The notes under the pieces were generated by a model that was given only the letters and a program-made list of their open reading frames with translations, had not been told where the DNA came from and did no database searches. A stretch of 64,000 nt of DNA, taken from the NCBI GenBank assembly GCA_950295325.1, contig OX485807.1, forward strand, positions 15,033,001 to 15,097,000. The letters are read 5' to 3'. Positions 1 to 13,812 of the stretch are shown in pieces. A program made the translations under genes and the position numbers. Every line of letters starts with the position of its first letter. Within the stretch, counting starts at the first letter, position 1. Source of the stretch: Polytrichum commune. Its lineage: Eukaryota; Streptophyta; Polytrichopsida; Polytrichales; Polytrichaceae.

Positions 1-629
1 TTGAATCTGGAAGTGCTACCGACTTCAAAGGCTTTGAAGCTCTACACGACACTCTCCTCGACATCGACGACCAATTGCGTTGCTCCGATGTTCAAATAAT
101 AGCTGAAAAAGATGTATGATGAATTGCGACGATCGTTTGAGATGTTTCAGCAAAACGTTAACAAACTGACATTTAATATCAAGCATAAAAAGTTCATGCA
201 TTCACGGCAAATGACTCTGCACGACATGTTCAAACAATAAAGCGTGAACCCTAATTCTTGTCAAAAAATTGCGCACTTAACTAGGATGTGTACTTAAACG
301 GATGCGTACTTAAACGGGTGCGTACTTAAGCGGGAGATTATGTAACTTACACTTAGGAAGAGGAAGGAGTTTGGTTCCACTATTGGCAAATAATTGTCCC
401 AAATGATTGTGCTCATACACTAATCACAAGGCTTGTAATCACAATTATCTTGAATTCAATTGTACCTAGTACTCAAGAAAGGGCTCGTGGAAATGGTGTA
501 CTTTCATGTGCCGTGCACTAGATCTAATTATGTCCTTCATTATTTAGGAGGAAGGCATGGATTCCGTTGCAGTAAGAACCGCAATTATAACGAGAACAAT
601 GGACGCCAACAAGCAGCTGTGCTCAAACA
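1..629. other. No gene seen
   Basis: Apart from the 16-bp tandem repeat, nothing is supported. Positions 1-240 have a more coding-like base composition (gacatcgacgaccaattgcg) but no frame stays open. Confidence 0.5.
285..335. repeat. 16-bp tandem repeat, three copies
   Basis: Three near-identical units of the form gg(a/g)tgcgtacttaaac lie in a row. Confidence 0.85.
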
Positions 630-965
630 AGGAACGGGGATCACCGACCACTAGTTACAGATGAACCGATTGAGTTTGAGAAAAAACCGGCCGAAGTTCT
701 TCTTCTTCTTTGGAACAAATTGAAAAATCAATTGCAAGAAAGGAACCAAAATACATAACCGGCTGAAGTTCCAAATTTTAAGAGAATTATTGATCGTTCT
801 AGAATCACCAAAGAAAAAAATCAAATGATCACAACATGTGACTCGTAACATTACTGAACACCCACCGAACGTACAAACAAACAGTGGGTGTTGAGTAATG
901 TTATGTTGGTTGGACTTGGAAACTCTAGGATTTCGAACGATTGTGCTCAGAATCCTCCCTATATA
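630..965. mobile_element. Family C-related repeat with inserts and a short foldback
   Basis: The order ggggatcaccgacc, gatgaaccgattgagtttga, ggctgaagttcc, aatgttatgttggttggac, ggatttcgaacgattgtg follows the family C consensus but with extra sequence. At about 848-905 an inverted repeat (AACATTACTGAACACCCAC against GTGGGTGTTGAGTAATGTT) forms a hairpin with a short loop. Confidence 0.6.
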
Positions 966-2639
966 TTGTGCTCAAAGCATATCAGGCTAGCTAACAAGAA
1001 AGGTCATACGGTGGCCTTAACGACTTGGTTACTTTTCTTAGTCAGATACCAAAATTTGAGTGGTGTGTGGTTAAACGTAGATTGAAGAACAACCACCAAA
1101 AATGTACGAGTTTGAAGAGATTGGACCATGAGCACAAAACTTGTTAATCATTCTAAACTCAACATTCAATGAAATGGGGACGGGGGGGGGAGGAACCTAC
1201 ATGACCATCAAATAAGCTTGAGAATCTTCACTTTCATAATGAATAGGATATTTATATGAGCTCCAAAAATTATGAAAAAATGACTACAACCATGATATGG
1301 ATTTGGTAATGACTCAACACTAATCTTATGTTTCATAACCTATGAGAAGTGGGTGCATAGCTAAAAGTCTCCAATGAAGGCTCACTACCTAAATCCGAAT
1401 GTCATCCCACTAAGGTTGGGGACCCATGTCCTTTTGAGTGGTTTAGGTTAGGTAATGGAGGCCTTGGTGAAGTTGGTATAGTCGGGCCAACCCAAGCTAG
1501 TGTATACCAACCCAACCCAAGCGGTATGTAGTGTATACCATTATTGGATGAAGTGATGCTTTTAGTTGCCGGCCATGATTTGTTACCTAACTTCATGAAA
1601 AAATTACTATGTGCCTCTTTTTGAATGAGAGACCATTGTGATTGTCAGCCTCAAAGATGGCTATTGTTAGGAGAAGATAAAATCTAGGTGTGTATGCTCC
1701 CAACCCAATAAAATGGCAATATCAATGTCACTATTTTATGTGAAACATGTCCATAGGGAGTTAAACATCTATAGGGGTTCACCTAGTATGTGTGTAAGGA
1801 GTATTTTAGGGGGAGGGTTAAATGTTATGGTGTTTTGTAGAGATTTATATGAAGTTAGAGGATATCATTGAAACCACACCCCCCGAGACACCCCCACACC
1901 CCCACACATGTATATACATACCTTCTTCGTCGCATTGCATGTTACTCATATCGAAACTCATGTTCTAATAATGTATATTTTCAATGAGGTATAGACACCC
2001 TATATTCAATCATTGATGTTTTGTGCTTTGCAAACACATTGATCCCCTCATGATATACGCAAATATTGACCTTGTACTTTTTTAATAAACCAATAAAATT
2101 TTCATTTAGCTATGGCAACAATACAACTAAAAATTGCACTCGCCCTACAACGACCTCTTCAATATGCATATCCATGACATGTCATGATGAAGTGAATTGG
2201 CTTATCCAAATGCACTCCCACCCCTCCCACCCCTGTCCCCCTTTCCTTTATTTTTTTATTTTTTTATTTTGTTACAAATGCCCAGGTTGTAGTAGAGAGT
2301 TGAAATCTTACATTAGGCTTGCATGACCTCCTACAAACACCATTGGCACCTTCACTATCTTGTTAAGCCCCCACAAACATTGTTTCAATTAATTAAAATG
2401 TCTTAAACATGACTAGGTACACATATACACATGAGTCAATGCACACTCCAACAAAAGCCATTGAAATATGTAGCTCAAGTCACTGGTAGAAATGGATCCC
2501 CACAACAACAAGACCATCTAGCTTGAAATGACTGAGCTGACATGTGGAGGTTTCATCTTGGTCATTTTGTGTTAGATGTCATGTCATGTCATGTCTTGCA
2601 AGTACCACATTTGTACTAGTGAGTGATTTCCTAAACTAC
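966..2639. other. No gene seen; repeat-like sequence
   Basis: 1099-1240 (agagattggaccatgagc) resembles parts of the repeat at 33.1-33.6 kb. A G run lies near 1180, a C-rich stretch at 1875-1915, and atgtc tandem repeats near 2580. No coding region is supported. Confidence 0.5.
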
Positions 2640-3088
2640 CTTACAACTTGAGAATCCAAACTCATCACAATGCTAAATCCACTAGTTTATTGGCTCTGTC
2701 TGTAGAACAGAGACTATGCATCAACCTCTTCGTTTCAAGAGCAAACCTCCTAACCACTTTGCATTCACACTTGGACGTTACTTGTTCTTGTTATTTTTTA
2801 TCCACTTTATTTAATGTGGATGTTAACTCTATATATATATAAAAACTATAATTGCTCCCTAAAATGCATTGAAAGAAATCTAGTTAACAATAGTTATTTC
2901 AACAGTTCTTGATTATTTATTTTAATATTTTTGGGTGATAAATGAGTGGCTTCAATCCTTGATTTGGATTTGAGAAGAAGGTGCACAAAACCCAAGAAAG
3001 GTTTGGTATAGTAAATAGCCATGAATTGACATGAGCAAAGTGGACAGCTATAATTAAAGTCTTTCATAGTAGAGGACAAAGCCTCACA
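2640..3088. repeat. Family E repeat, copy 1
   Basis: About 400 bp from 2686 (ggctctgtctgtagaacaga) to the block ctttcatagtagagg at 3060, then gcctcacagttctaccgttt. The part 2690-3070 matches 63555-63925 in inverted orientation. Both copies encode a similar 60-codon frame (here minus 3079-2894) with CPLCSCQFM; the differences do not show clear selection. Confidence 0.75.
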
Positions 3089-4371
3089 GTTCTACCGTTT
3101 TCTTGTTTTCTCACCCTTGCACATCAATATTCAATACAACTTATATTCAACATTGAATCAAATATGCAACGTTTTAAAAACACTATAATCCATAACCTAA
3201 CATCCCCCCTTGCACCCATGAGTTACGCCCTTAGTAAATATCTTTGATAAATGGAAGCATGTGAACCCAATCCCCTTCCCAACCGATTACATTGCTACAA
3301 GCCAACCATTTCCACCGGTTCCCAAAAAATTCCCCTCTAATAAGTAGCACAAACCTACTACAATGATGGTTCCTTCACTCATCACGTCGAGAAGGTGAGG
3401 AAAGCATTGTGGTTTGGGAACCTTTATATATACAAATCAAAGATCCACAACTGCCACCCTAGTCAAAAGCATTAGAAAATTAAGAAATCCTACAAACCAA
3501 ACACACAACCACACACGTGACCCTTAAATGCACGCAAAACAAAAACATCAAATTGCACATCTTCACAAACAACTTCGACTAGGATTCAAGTCCCTCTACC
3601 TAAAGGCATGTTTATACTGTTTGATTTGTGATCATGACCACCGCTATCTAAAATATCTCATTGGTTGAGAAACAAGTGGCGGTTGCACTATATTTTATAC
3701 AAGATGACCTCAAAACGATGATAAATACGAGTGAGCGTGCTAGAAAATGGACGAGAAAGTGATTTGGAATCATGCATGTCCAAAATTTAGATATTTTATA
3801 GTGGTCACTTGGATTTTATAGCATGAGGACCAAATTAGGTTGTCTCAATGGAAAACAAGGTGGTCATGCCACATTTTTTTTTATTAACCTATATTATACG
3901 TCATATACAGTTGACTGTAAATCTCTTTTAGTTTCTCAATGTCACTTTCATTAAGTACACTACGCCGAGTTTGAGTCCGCTTTACATTGTGTCGTGTGAC
4001 CAAGATTTTTATAAATTTATGTGGCTTTCTCTTGGTCCATCGAACATGACCATGAGAAATCCTATATCATTTTTTTCTCATGGCCCTTGGTCACGTGTGT
4101 AAAATGGCCCTACTCTGAATTTCATATATGTAATTCCTCATTCCAAAATCCAAAGACAAACCAGACAAACTCCTAATAGATAACACAAAAGATTAGCTTA
4201 TTTTGCCTACAAAACATTTCACAGCACTGCGCAAAATTTGAGCCCACATTGATATAGGCTATGGAAAGTATAAGCAAATAAAGTAGCAAAACTTGGGGCC
4301 ACCAACCACACAAGACACACCATCATGTTTTGTCACTCCAAGGGCATGTTTACGCCAAGGGCATTAGGCCA
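3089..4371. other. No gene seen; dispersed repeat pieces
   Basis: 4000-4125 (ggtccatcgaacatgaccat, catggcccttggtcacg) recurs in related form at about 5030-5170 and 17080-17200. Nothing coding was found. Confidence 0.5.
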
Positions 4372-4713
4372 TGGCTCTCAAATGACCACGGCACCATGCT
4401 TTTTGGATGAGACCATAGAGAAGTCCATGGATATTAGCCCAAAGTCTTTTGGAGGGCACAAGCCATTAGTTTAAACTCAATTTCTTGCCGCAAATTTTGT
4501 TATGCCCACCTTCAAGAGATGTCCCGAAAAAGTTCCCTACAATCCCAGCCAACATTATTTATACTTGCCATGTGGAATTCCATGTAGATTTTTCATCCGC
4601 TAAAGATGTTATGGGTTGTGGTCCAAAACTACCCTTATGTAAACCTGAAGTAGGGGCCCATGGCACTCTCAACCAATAAGAATTAAAGGATTCTCAAGAG
4701 CCATGGCCTAATG
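4372..4713. mobile_element. Inverted-repeat element with CATTAGGCCATGGCTCT ends
   Basis: The 17-bp ends CATTAGGCCATGGCTCT and AGAGCCATGGCCTAATG are exact inverses, 342 bp apart. The interior is non-coding. Target duplication not recognised. The segment cccaccttcaagag inside also occurs in the hairpin at about 34800. Confidence 0.65.
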
Positions 4714-6023
4714 ACTTTAGGTTGTGTTGTGGAGGAGTGGCTTGGAGTGAGTGGTTCGTTCTTGGGTGCGTCAATTTCTTCCTTTTATCTACGTTTCTTT
4801 CCATGAAAGTAAGGGAGTGGAAACCCCTACCTAATGTTGAATATAGGAAGGGTATTCAACCGTTTGTGACCGATGTTATATATAGACCTCAAAACAAAGA
4901 TTTATTGGACAACTTTGAGTTATGAGTGGAGGTACATCTAGTGTAAGATTCATGTAAAAAAACGATCAAAGTGCATAGATACATACAATACAAATAATAT
5001 TACATGCTCTTCTCGTTGTAAACGTCTCGTTCACTTTTAGATCTAGAACTTGAGGGCCACTTTACATACGTGATGAAGGGCCACGAGAACAAATAATTTA
5101 GGATTTCTTATGGTCATGGTTGGTGGTCCAAAGACAAAGATCAAGAGAGATTCATGTCACTTTGTCACATGACATAATTGTCATATCATTACATATCGCT
5201 ACCATAATTTGTTGTAGAATTATGTCTAACTCATACCACAAGGAACCTGTAATTAAAATTTAAGAAGAAGAAAAAAATCAAATTCAAATCACACTATAAT
5301 AAGCCTTTATTTTTCTTCAAGTAAGCTTCTACTTTATTTCAATTGGACTAGTTTTGCTCCAAGGTATCAAGAGCCTCCAAGGGAAAATCTTTTGTAGAAC
5401 CACCATCAATACATCAAGCCTTCAAGGCATCAATTCATGAACTCCAAAAATACCTCTCAACAACAAAACTTGAAGAGAATGAGACAAAAACGTGTTGATT
5501 TGGAAGATGACCACCTCCAAACAACTATGAAGTAGTTTTTTTCACACTAAAACTCCTCAAAAACAACACTTTAGCCCCCCCCCCCCCCCCCGGTCATCAG
5601 GTGGCCATATTAACTAAGTTACCTAGCAATTGGTTCCAATTATGACTTGAGGAAACCATTAACTAAATTTCCACCAAATGGCGTGATAATTATTGTATTA
5701 CTACATATCGCTACCAATTTGAAATTTAAGTCACACAATTGGCCTTCTAGTTGAGTACCGTGTGCATTCAAACTCCATCATCAATCGCTTCCAATGTTGT
5801 TGGACCCCAATAACTCTTCAATTAAGAAATGTCACATCTCATTGCTCATACTACAATATAAGATAATGCAAAAATAACACATCTCCCATTCATTAAAGAA
5901 GATCGCCTACATTTTCTTGACCAAGATGTATGAAATGATAATTTCTAAGTTAGCACCTTGAACAAATCCAACCTCCTTTAAGGAGATTGATCATTGCTAA
6001 TTGAAGACATGTTATATGCCAAC
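4714..6023. other. No gene seen
   Basis: Includes the repeat piece at 5030-5170 and a run of about 17 C at 5576. No coding region is supported. Confidence 0.5.
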
Positions 6024-6446
6024 CACAGGGGGGGGGGTCACTCCATTGTCAAGTTGAACACCACTTGCGAGCCGAAAAAAAACTTTTGGTAAGTTGCATC
6101 ACCAAAATGGGTAAAAAAATTATCAATTTTTTTGTGAGTAAATATACATGGTACTTACTACATAGTAAAGAATGGTAACCATATTTGATGATTTATTTTT
6201 TAATAAATATATACTATTTCTAACTAAAATGACGTAGATATGAACTAAACAAATTACTACAAAAATGAAGATGACTAAAAATTTCAAAAATTTCAAAAAT
6301 ATATATTATCAGTGGTTATGTATATGTAGAAAAAAATCATAAATTTTTAAATTATTTGTGGCATATAATATAGGAGTAGCAAACTTTGTCCGCACATGAT
6401 GTTCAACTTGACAATGGAGTGACCCCCCCCCCCCGCGCCCCCTGTG
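6024..6446. mobile_element. hAT-like MITE (family B)
   Basis: 423 bp with inverted ends CACAGGGG...CCCCTGTG followed by TCACTCCATTGTCAAGTTGA on both arms. It is flanked by a perfect 8-bp duplication ATGCCAAC (6016-6023 and 6447-6454). The interior is AT-rich and non-coding. G and C runs lie just inside each end. Confidence 0.92.
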
Positions 6447-6899
6447 ATGCCAACTTCTGATCACATAACAATATTGTGGCTATGTCCTTACTCTCGCTAC
6501 AAATAAAACACATGTATTCATTTGGAACCACAACCAAATCTATATTTATAGAGACTTCAATTGATAGGTGACAAATTCTTCATGTTATCTCTGCAATCTT
6601 GTCCATAGTTTTTCTATTAAAAGATAGTTATCAATTGGTAGGTGACAAGGAATGTAATCATTCATGTTATATCTACATTCTTGTCCATCATTTTATACTA
6701 AAAGAAGAATTTCACTAGGCAATATGGTCTTAACTTGGAAAATAGTTCTTTTAGCAGGAATATCCAAGGATATTGGTGCCTCACATTGTAAATACAAGTA
6801 ATTGCCTACCTTGAACCATCAAAGTTGAGGTTTGTAAGCCCATTTGTAATGTGCGCATAACGTAGAGCATCTTTATGTTACCCAATTGTTAAGTTCTTC

Positions 6900-9450
6900 A
6901 TGGCCATTGGCATGGATATTTGAAATCACTCAATTCAATCATGTTGAACTTGAGCCCAAATTCACAAGGGTTCCAAGTCAACTATTGGATCCAATTTCTC
7001 TTTCACCGTCAACAATAACATTGGTTCTTTGCCGTACAATAGATGATGAAGGCTAAAAAATAAGAAATGCATGATGATTAATGTGATAACCCAACATTAT
7101 CACTATCCAAGGCAACTTAAGATCCCAATCTTGAAAGTTGCTTGCCAACGATCCATACTTGCACAAACCACGTTTTTTTATTGTCTGAACCACTTCTCCT
7201 ACCAATTCATCAGCCTATGGGCAGTCTATAGATATTGTACAATGATCAATTAGAATTTGGTACAAAGATCTTCAAAATATCCAAATAATTCTCATCATTG
7301 GTTTGTTAAAACCTTTGCAAGAACTCCAAATCTAGCTAAAATCCAATGTACAAAAATTGTTGATGCTAACACAAAGGAATTTTGGCGGTAGAAAATCCAA
7401 TTCAATCCATTTACTAAAATGCTCCACCATTACAAGGACATATTTGGAACCTCGCAATGTAGTCATTAATGGTCTTGGAAAATCATGACTCCACCTATAG
7501 CGTATCCCATAATGGATTGTAGCCGCAATTATTGAGATAGAGTGTTGAAGTTTAATCTAACTTTATCACAAACTTCATATCCCCCTGTATAGGTATGCAT
7601 CATCTCGTGATGCATACCTATTCACCAATATTGGCTATGCAACATAGCATGTGTGTGGCTTATTCCAAAATGGCCGAGTCCTCGTGAACTTGTTGATTCA
7701 TTTGACAACATTGGGCATACATAGAGACTACTTTTCATGTTCATCCAATCATATTCATAAGTTTATCCTTCCAATAAAATCTAGCCAACCTATGATTAAT
7801 ACAAACCCGTTCTTGAGATGTGATATCATGTGAGCACTTCCATGTTGTAGACTATATAGAAGCCCATTGTTTTTTCAAACATCCATGGTGACTCTAAGTC
7901 TTGCCCCATCTAAATCCTCATCTACGACCTCTCTCAATGTCTCCATCATAAGTTGGCTAAATTAGACCTCCATCCATGTCAAATAACATAAAGCACGCCA
8001 CTCTGGCACAACTTCTTGATCAAAGGTATAGTGACATTTAGTCTCGGTCATGTCATCTTGCAATGGGTGCGGATTGCAACTTAAACCATTAGCATCCAAA
8101 TTTTGCAACCATGCCTTGTGAACTAACTAAAAGTCATATTTTAATAGTAATAATTCCCATCTAGCTAGCTTCCGTGTCAACTTATCATACTCCATCAACC
8201 ATTTCAAAGGTCGATGATTTGTCACAACCGCAAAGCTTTGGCCATAAATGTATGCACAAAAATGTGTCACTGCCCATACTACTACTACTAAACATTTTCC
8301 CTTGTAACATGAATATTTGGCCTCTGCATCATTGTTTCTTCATGAAGCATAAGCAAGAACATGTTTATCACCATTATCGTTTCTTTGAGTTAAAACAACA
8401 CCAATCCCCAATATACTCCAATATGTATGGAGTTGGAATGGTCATCTAGAAATTGGCCGCCTCAATATTGGTGTTGAATCTCAAGTTTGTTCTAAAGCCC
8501 CAATTTCTACTTGTAGAGTAAGACCCCATACACATTCTCGATCAGCTCGTGTTAACAAAATAAGAAGTTTAACCAAAAAACTAAAACCACGCACAAACCT
8601 ATGATAGTAATTTGCTAATTCTATGCATGCTCTCAACCTTGACGTGTCTTTACGATTAGGAATCGTGTTTAAAGCTTCCACCCTTGCCTCTTGTACCCCC
8701 AAACCTCATGGTGTAATTACATAACATGAGTAAGGTGATTGGTCATGGAAGAATTTGCACTTGTCACGCTGTAGACGAAGACCTCGTGCTTTCAAAGATT
8801 TGTTGCAAATGTTTCACATGCTCTTGTGGTGTATCACTGAATAGATTCAAATTATCAATATAATACCAAGCAAATGGTAACCCCTTTAAAACTTGATCCA
8901 ATACATGTTGGAATTATTATGGAGCAATCTTAATGTAAGAATTTCCAATGAAATAACATATATCTTCCATCAATGTAAACCCCCCAAAATGTGGTTTTTT
9001 TCCCTACCTTCTAGTCTAAATGGTAGTTGATGGTAACCCAACCTCAAATCCAAACTACTAGAGACTCTTACTCTTCTAAGCACATTAAATAACTCTTCAT
9101 GCAATGGCATTGAATTTCTATCTGACTTTGTCTTCCTAATAATTGGATGATAATCTCCACATATTTTATGATTTGTACAATTGTCAAATGTATCATTCTT
9201 TGCCAATATTACAGTGGCACATGCATACTCTCCATATGAAAGTTCTATCCACCATGCATCAAGTAATTCTTTGCACTGCGATTTGTCTCCTCTTTTTTCT
9301 GAGAGACTTAGCTTGTTAGGACATTTGAAAACCAAATGTTCATCCTCCAATTGTATCCTAACTAGCATGTCTTTGTAACCCTCTAAGACAATGAATTTGG
9401 AAACGAAACATGGCCTAATGAACATATACATGCTTGTACTTTTCATAGCT
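6900..9450 (-). mobile_element. Decayed Ty3/gypsy retrotransposon
   Basis: On the minus strand, 9446-8970 reads as gypsy RT: PLHEELFNVLRRVRV then SSLDLRLGYHQLPF. The catalytic region near 8870 reads YIDNLNLFSDTP, with the second catalytic Asp replaced by Asn. The stretch 8702-8481 gives EALNTIPNRKDTSRLRA and LANYYHRFVRGF, the RT thumb/connection. Near 7060-7225 the remains of an integrase C-terminal part read NFQDWDLKLPW. Stops and frameshifts throughout show it is inactive. LTRs were not identified. Confidence 0.85.
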
Positions 9451-11075
9451 TTGCATTACTAAGTCTCATCCTTATGTCCATTTCCCAATCATACATTATG
9501 AACCGGAATAATGTTCTTATGTTCAAGGGATCCATAATTTGATGTTGGCACATATGTAGTTGTTATTTATATGAGTATATAGCATTACATGATTCTAGGT
9601 CCATAGATGCATCCACACACTCAGTGAATCCGATCAATCCATTTCTATTGGCAACCCAAAAACCCATCAATTAGCCTTTGTTTAGTAATAACATGTGGAT
9701 TTTCTCTTGAAAAACATATTTGTATAAATTTTTCTTGGGCATCTTTCATGCACATGTTTTAGGCTAGTGGTGCTTTTGTTTTGCCTCCAAGGGGTATCGT
9801 ACCCTACGCTTGCAAAAAATAAAATCGGATAATATTCAATACATCTAAACAAGTTGCATATAATAACATAATAATTCATTTATGGTGCTCGTAGTTCCTC
9901 TACTACAAGCCACTAAACATCATCTCGGGCCTTCATCATTGCAAAGACTTGCTCCCAACCTTGTATGCTATCATGTCACACCTTGGCATGTGAATGGACA
10001 ACCTTTTGCATATCCATTGGTACAAAACTTCTTTGCCCACTGATATGAAGCATATGCCCCTAGATGTTTGTCAAGGTAATGTTTTTTTTGTATCTTTGAG
10101 CAGTGAGGCAAATGCTCATGAATCAATCCTTAGATGGGTCCATGGCTTGTCCCAAGACGTGACGACAATGTACGTGTTTATGTTACAACAAGTTCACATG
10201 TTATGCATGTAAAAAAACCCATTGTGCATTCACATTCATCAGCACATGGTTCTCCAATGGCTCTTGAGTTGATATCGAACATCATATTTGGTTTAATTAC
10301 CATCACAAAAGGCAAAAGACCATGGAAAACTAACGAATATAGGTAATGCCAATCACAATTGTCTTACACGGTTTACTAAAGTCATTTTAAGATTGGACAT
10401 AACGGCCCACATTTAAGATTTGATGAACTTTTCTTCCATCTAAACGTGAAATTAACTTCAACGTTGCTATATTTCTAGTCATGTGGGCCAAATTTCTCTA
10501 TTTCTACCTCAATCAATATTCACGAGAACTTACAACTGCGGCATTCATTAGCATTGGTATACCAAGATGTTAACACACAATGTGTTCATCCTTTTGAGCT
10601 TAACCACTCACAATCCCCATCGAAGGCACATTCTCAAAATATATAAGCTACTATTGTAGCTTGATTGTATTTCCACCATTCCAACAAATGTAGGAGCTTT
10701 CAAAATAAACCGATTTGTGGATCTTGGAATCTTTGACCTAAACCAAGCCGTGAATATCCTTAACAAGTCCATCCAACAACAACAACATGCACTCTTCCTA
10801 ACCTTTTGAGAATTCAAGGCCAATGAAAGCAATGCCCCATGGAATGCGCAACATGCAACCTTGTGTAGCACTCGTAGGCAATTGTCACGGATATCACATC
10901 CTTAGTTGTTGAAGATGGTGCATTGCACTTTTGAGTGCCACAATATTGTTATCAACATAAGTATTTGCATGAACGATCAATTTTGCTTTTAATGCTGCAA
11001 CCAACCATGTACTAATGCCTCGGGGGGTTCACTCCCTCTTATGTTTTGCATACATTTGCGCTCAAGACCTATTAT
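9451..11075. other. No gene seen
   Basis: AT-rich unclassified sequence. It may include upstream parts of the minus-strand gypsy element, but no motif was recognised. Confidence 0.45.
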
Positions 11076-11791
11076 GGGGGGGGGGGCGCTATTTATCTTG
11101 CAAAAAAGATTATAAGGTATGGTATTTTTCAAAATAAAGGTACATGCTTGTATTTTAATACACCCTATCATTAATTATAAAATTTTGGGGAATCATTTTA
11201 AAATACCCTATTTTACTTATACTGCATGTTTTTTCATATACCCCAAGTAACCAATTTTTTTGACTATACCCTATTTTTTTTCTTGGAGCCCAACTATTTT
11301 CCATTTTTTTCTTACACATTTTTTTTGGTTCTATAAGCAACATTCTTTTTCATGAAGGACATTTCTCTTCTTACAACCATGAATTGTGAAGTTCAGCCAC
11401 AATGCTAAACTCACATGAACTACATCAAAACATGAACTCACATTAACTCCACATTGGATGCGTTGGTTCAATAACGTTCAAGCCAGCCAACCTATGAAGT
11501 CATCCATCCAAGTTTTTTCAACAAAAAAATTACCCATTTTCATCCACTAGCATAGACCCTACCCTAGACCTGCTTCCTCTAGTAATTGTTTCCACATTAT
11601 TTTACATGTTCCGACTAGATAAAAGAGGCCATTATATGTGATGGTATTTTACATGTAAATATGTTTCATTATTTAAAAACCCCCTATATTGTATGTACGT
11701 TTTTTTGCAACATATATTCACAATGAAAATATTAGACCTTATTTTTTATCGCACATCGTTTCTACGGTTTTCGCCAATGACCCCCCCCCCC
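11076..11791. other. Possible diverged family A element between G and C runs
   Basis: Starts with a G run (tatggggggggggcgc) and ends gccaatgacccccccccc, resembling the family A end ccaatgactaccccccc. The interior has several ataccctatttt blocks like family A. No target duplication was found, and it is about twice the usual length. Confidence 0.3.
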
Positions 11792-12057
11792 CAAGACAAA
11801 GGCCAATAAAAAACTCCACCAACACTACATTCCTAGAATCTTTATGAAGCTCCACAAGCCTTTGTGAAGATGGTTCGGAAGTTAGAGCCCCCCAACAAGT
11901 ATTGTCTCCTTTCGAAGGTGGACGCCTTGAATGGGTGTGCACAGGTTGGCAAGCACCCATCTCCCCTAAAGCAAGCCCGTAAGTTCCCACATGGCTGGTT
12001 AAAAATATCCCGTTCACTTGTATACCCCCACTATGATTGGGTGGAACATAGGTGGCA

Positions 12058-12170
12058 AGGTGCATAGGAAATCGAGAGCTAGGAAGGTCACCCATCCAAG
12101 TATTATTCTAGCCTTAGGTGACTTAACCTCGGAGTCCCCATGCAATACGGATCAAGGCCTTGGGTTTAAG
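12058..12170 (-). repeat. 5S rRNA-derived sequence
   Basis: Read on the minus strand it follows plant 5S rRNA over about 110 bp: gactccgaggttaagtcacc matches the middle (CTCCGAAGTTAAGC), and GGATGGGTGACCTTCCTAG keeps the box C control region. The end is decayed, so it is not a working 5S gene. The flanking sequence down to about 11890 is shared with the second copy, pointing to a dispersed element that carries 5S (Cassandra-type TRIM LTR or 5S-derived SINE). Confidence 0.75.
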
Positions 12171-12752
12171 CCACCATTATATGCACTTGTAACGACCTAA
12201 CTCAGTGGAATGTTTTCATAGTGAGGGAATTATCACATACAAATGAATTTCTAATTCTTCCAACTTAACAAAAACCTTCAAATAATATGCAACAAGAGAT
12301 TACTAACTATAGTTGATTTAATACCGGATAAATTATAAAGATCTTGATCTAGTCTAGTCCAAGTCATCAAAGATGAATCAACCACAAATCTATAGGGGGT
12401 TGAATCTTTTGGTTTTGGATGGAAGAGATGTAAGGGTCACATCACACACGAGCCAAGCTCCATGACCATGTAGTTGTGAGGCCCCCTTGATTCTCATCCA
12501 AAGGGCCATACCCACTGTTTGACTAATATGGTGTGTTGGAACTTGTGTCAAGCCCACCTCTTAGAGTCGGACAAGAACGAAAACCCAAACTATAGAGGCC
12601 GTCAATTTATTTATTTTTCATTACAAAATTAAAAATTGACAAGAATTTGACCATTAGATTTGAGGGGTTGTTTTGGGCAAGGAATAAAGTGGAATGCTCC
12701 TTCTTTCTTTGGACTTTGGGCTTGACCTTTGGAAGCTTCACACCGTGCCCGA

Positions 12753-12978
12753 CAATGATCGGGGAGAACCGGCAGTTAGTTACAAACGAACCGGTTGAGT
12801 TTGAGAAATAACTGGTTGAAGGTCAAGACTGCAGGATAATTACCGATCATTTTGGAGGAATCTATAGAATATACCCCAATTTAATGAAGGAAAACCAGAG
12901 GATGTCAACATGTAACCCGTTAGACTTGCAAACACTAGGATCTCAACCAATTATGCCCAAAAATATCCCCGATCATTG
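12753..12978. mobile_element. Small MITE, family C (226 bp)
   Basis: Ends are CAATGATCGGGGA and its exact inverse TCCCCGATCATTG. An 8-bp duplication GTGCCCGA lies on both sides (12745-12752 and 12979-12986). The interior carries AACCGGCAGTTAGTTA and GATGTCAACATGTAACC. The same sequence recurs at several places in the window. Confidence 0.88.
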
Positions 12979-13610
12979 GTGCCCGACCGAGGACTCCAAT
13001 TCCTATAATTTTTTGGCTATTTTCAGCCCATTTCATTAGACTCAACAAAGTTTGGCCATTCAATTTCACTGCCTCTCGACTTGGACGGCCATAGTGTGAA
13101 GCGGCCCCAAGTAAGTTCTCTTGTATACAATAATTCTCTCTCTGTCAAATATTTAAGTTCCTGATGCAAATGTGGTTAAAGTTAAACTTTGGTGATGGTA
13201 TGGTGACATATACATAGAGTGAGATGTGAGGTACATGTGTTTATTTATACATGCTTACAATTTGGAGGCATATGCCTTGCCATCAATCCAAATTGTGTCA
13301 TCTAATTATAACTTGTCATCTGGCAACTTGGCAGCAAGTGGATTCAGCAAGGTTCCAGGAATGTCAAGTATATACTGTTCATTAATAATCCTATTCTTTG
13401 CTCCACCAAAGACTCCAGAGCTTCATTTCACCTTTCTTGAGTAAGGTGGATGTTGTTATTTGGACAACTTTCCCCTTAAAACTCACTTCAATATGAAACA
13501 CACAATCAATGTGAGACAATTAGCAACTCCAAATCATGCCCACAATCGTTTGCCTTGGCATAAGGTAGAAAAGCACAGAACGGTGTGAACGACTGCTATA
13601 TGTGCATTAG
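12979..13610. other. No gene seen
   Basis: Unclassified sequence between the family C MITE and the 101-bp duplication. Confidence 0.5.
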
Positions 13611-13812
13611 ATTAGGAGTAGAATGATTTATGTCTACACCTAAAATGGTCACCTGTAAAAGTGGTGGGCCATAAAGAATGTAGTGAAAGGCTGGATGGCG
13701 TGATTGGCTAGATTAGGAGTATAATGAATTCAGTCTACACCTAAAATGGTCACCTATAAAAGTGGTGGCCCATAAAGAATGTAGTGAAAGGCTGGATGGT
13801 GTGATTGGCTGG
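13611..13812. repeat. 101-bp tandem duplication
   Basis: Two adjacent copies start attaggagta (13611 and 13712) and share tctacacctaaaatggtcac and aagaatgtagtgaaaggctg. Only a few bases differ, so the duplication is fairly young. Confidence 0.92.
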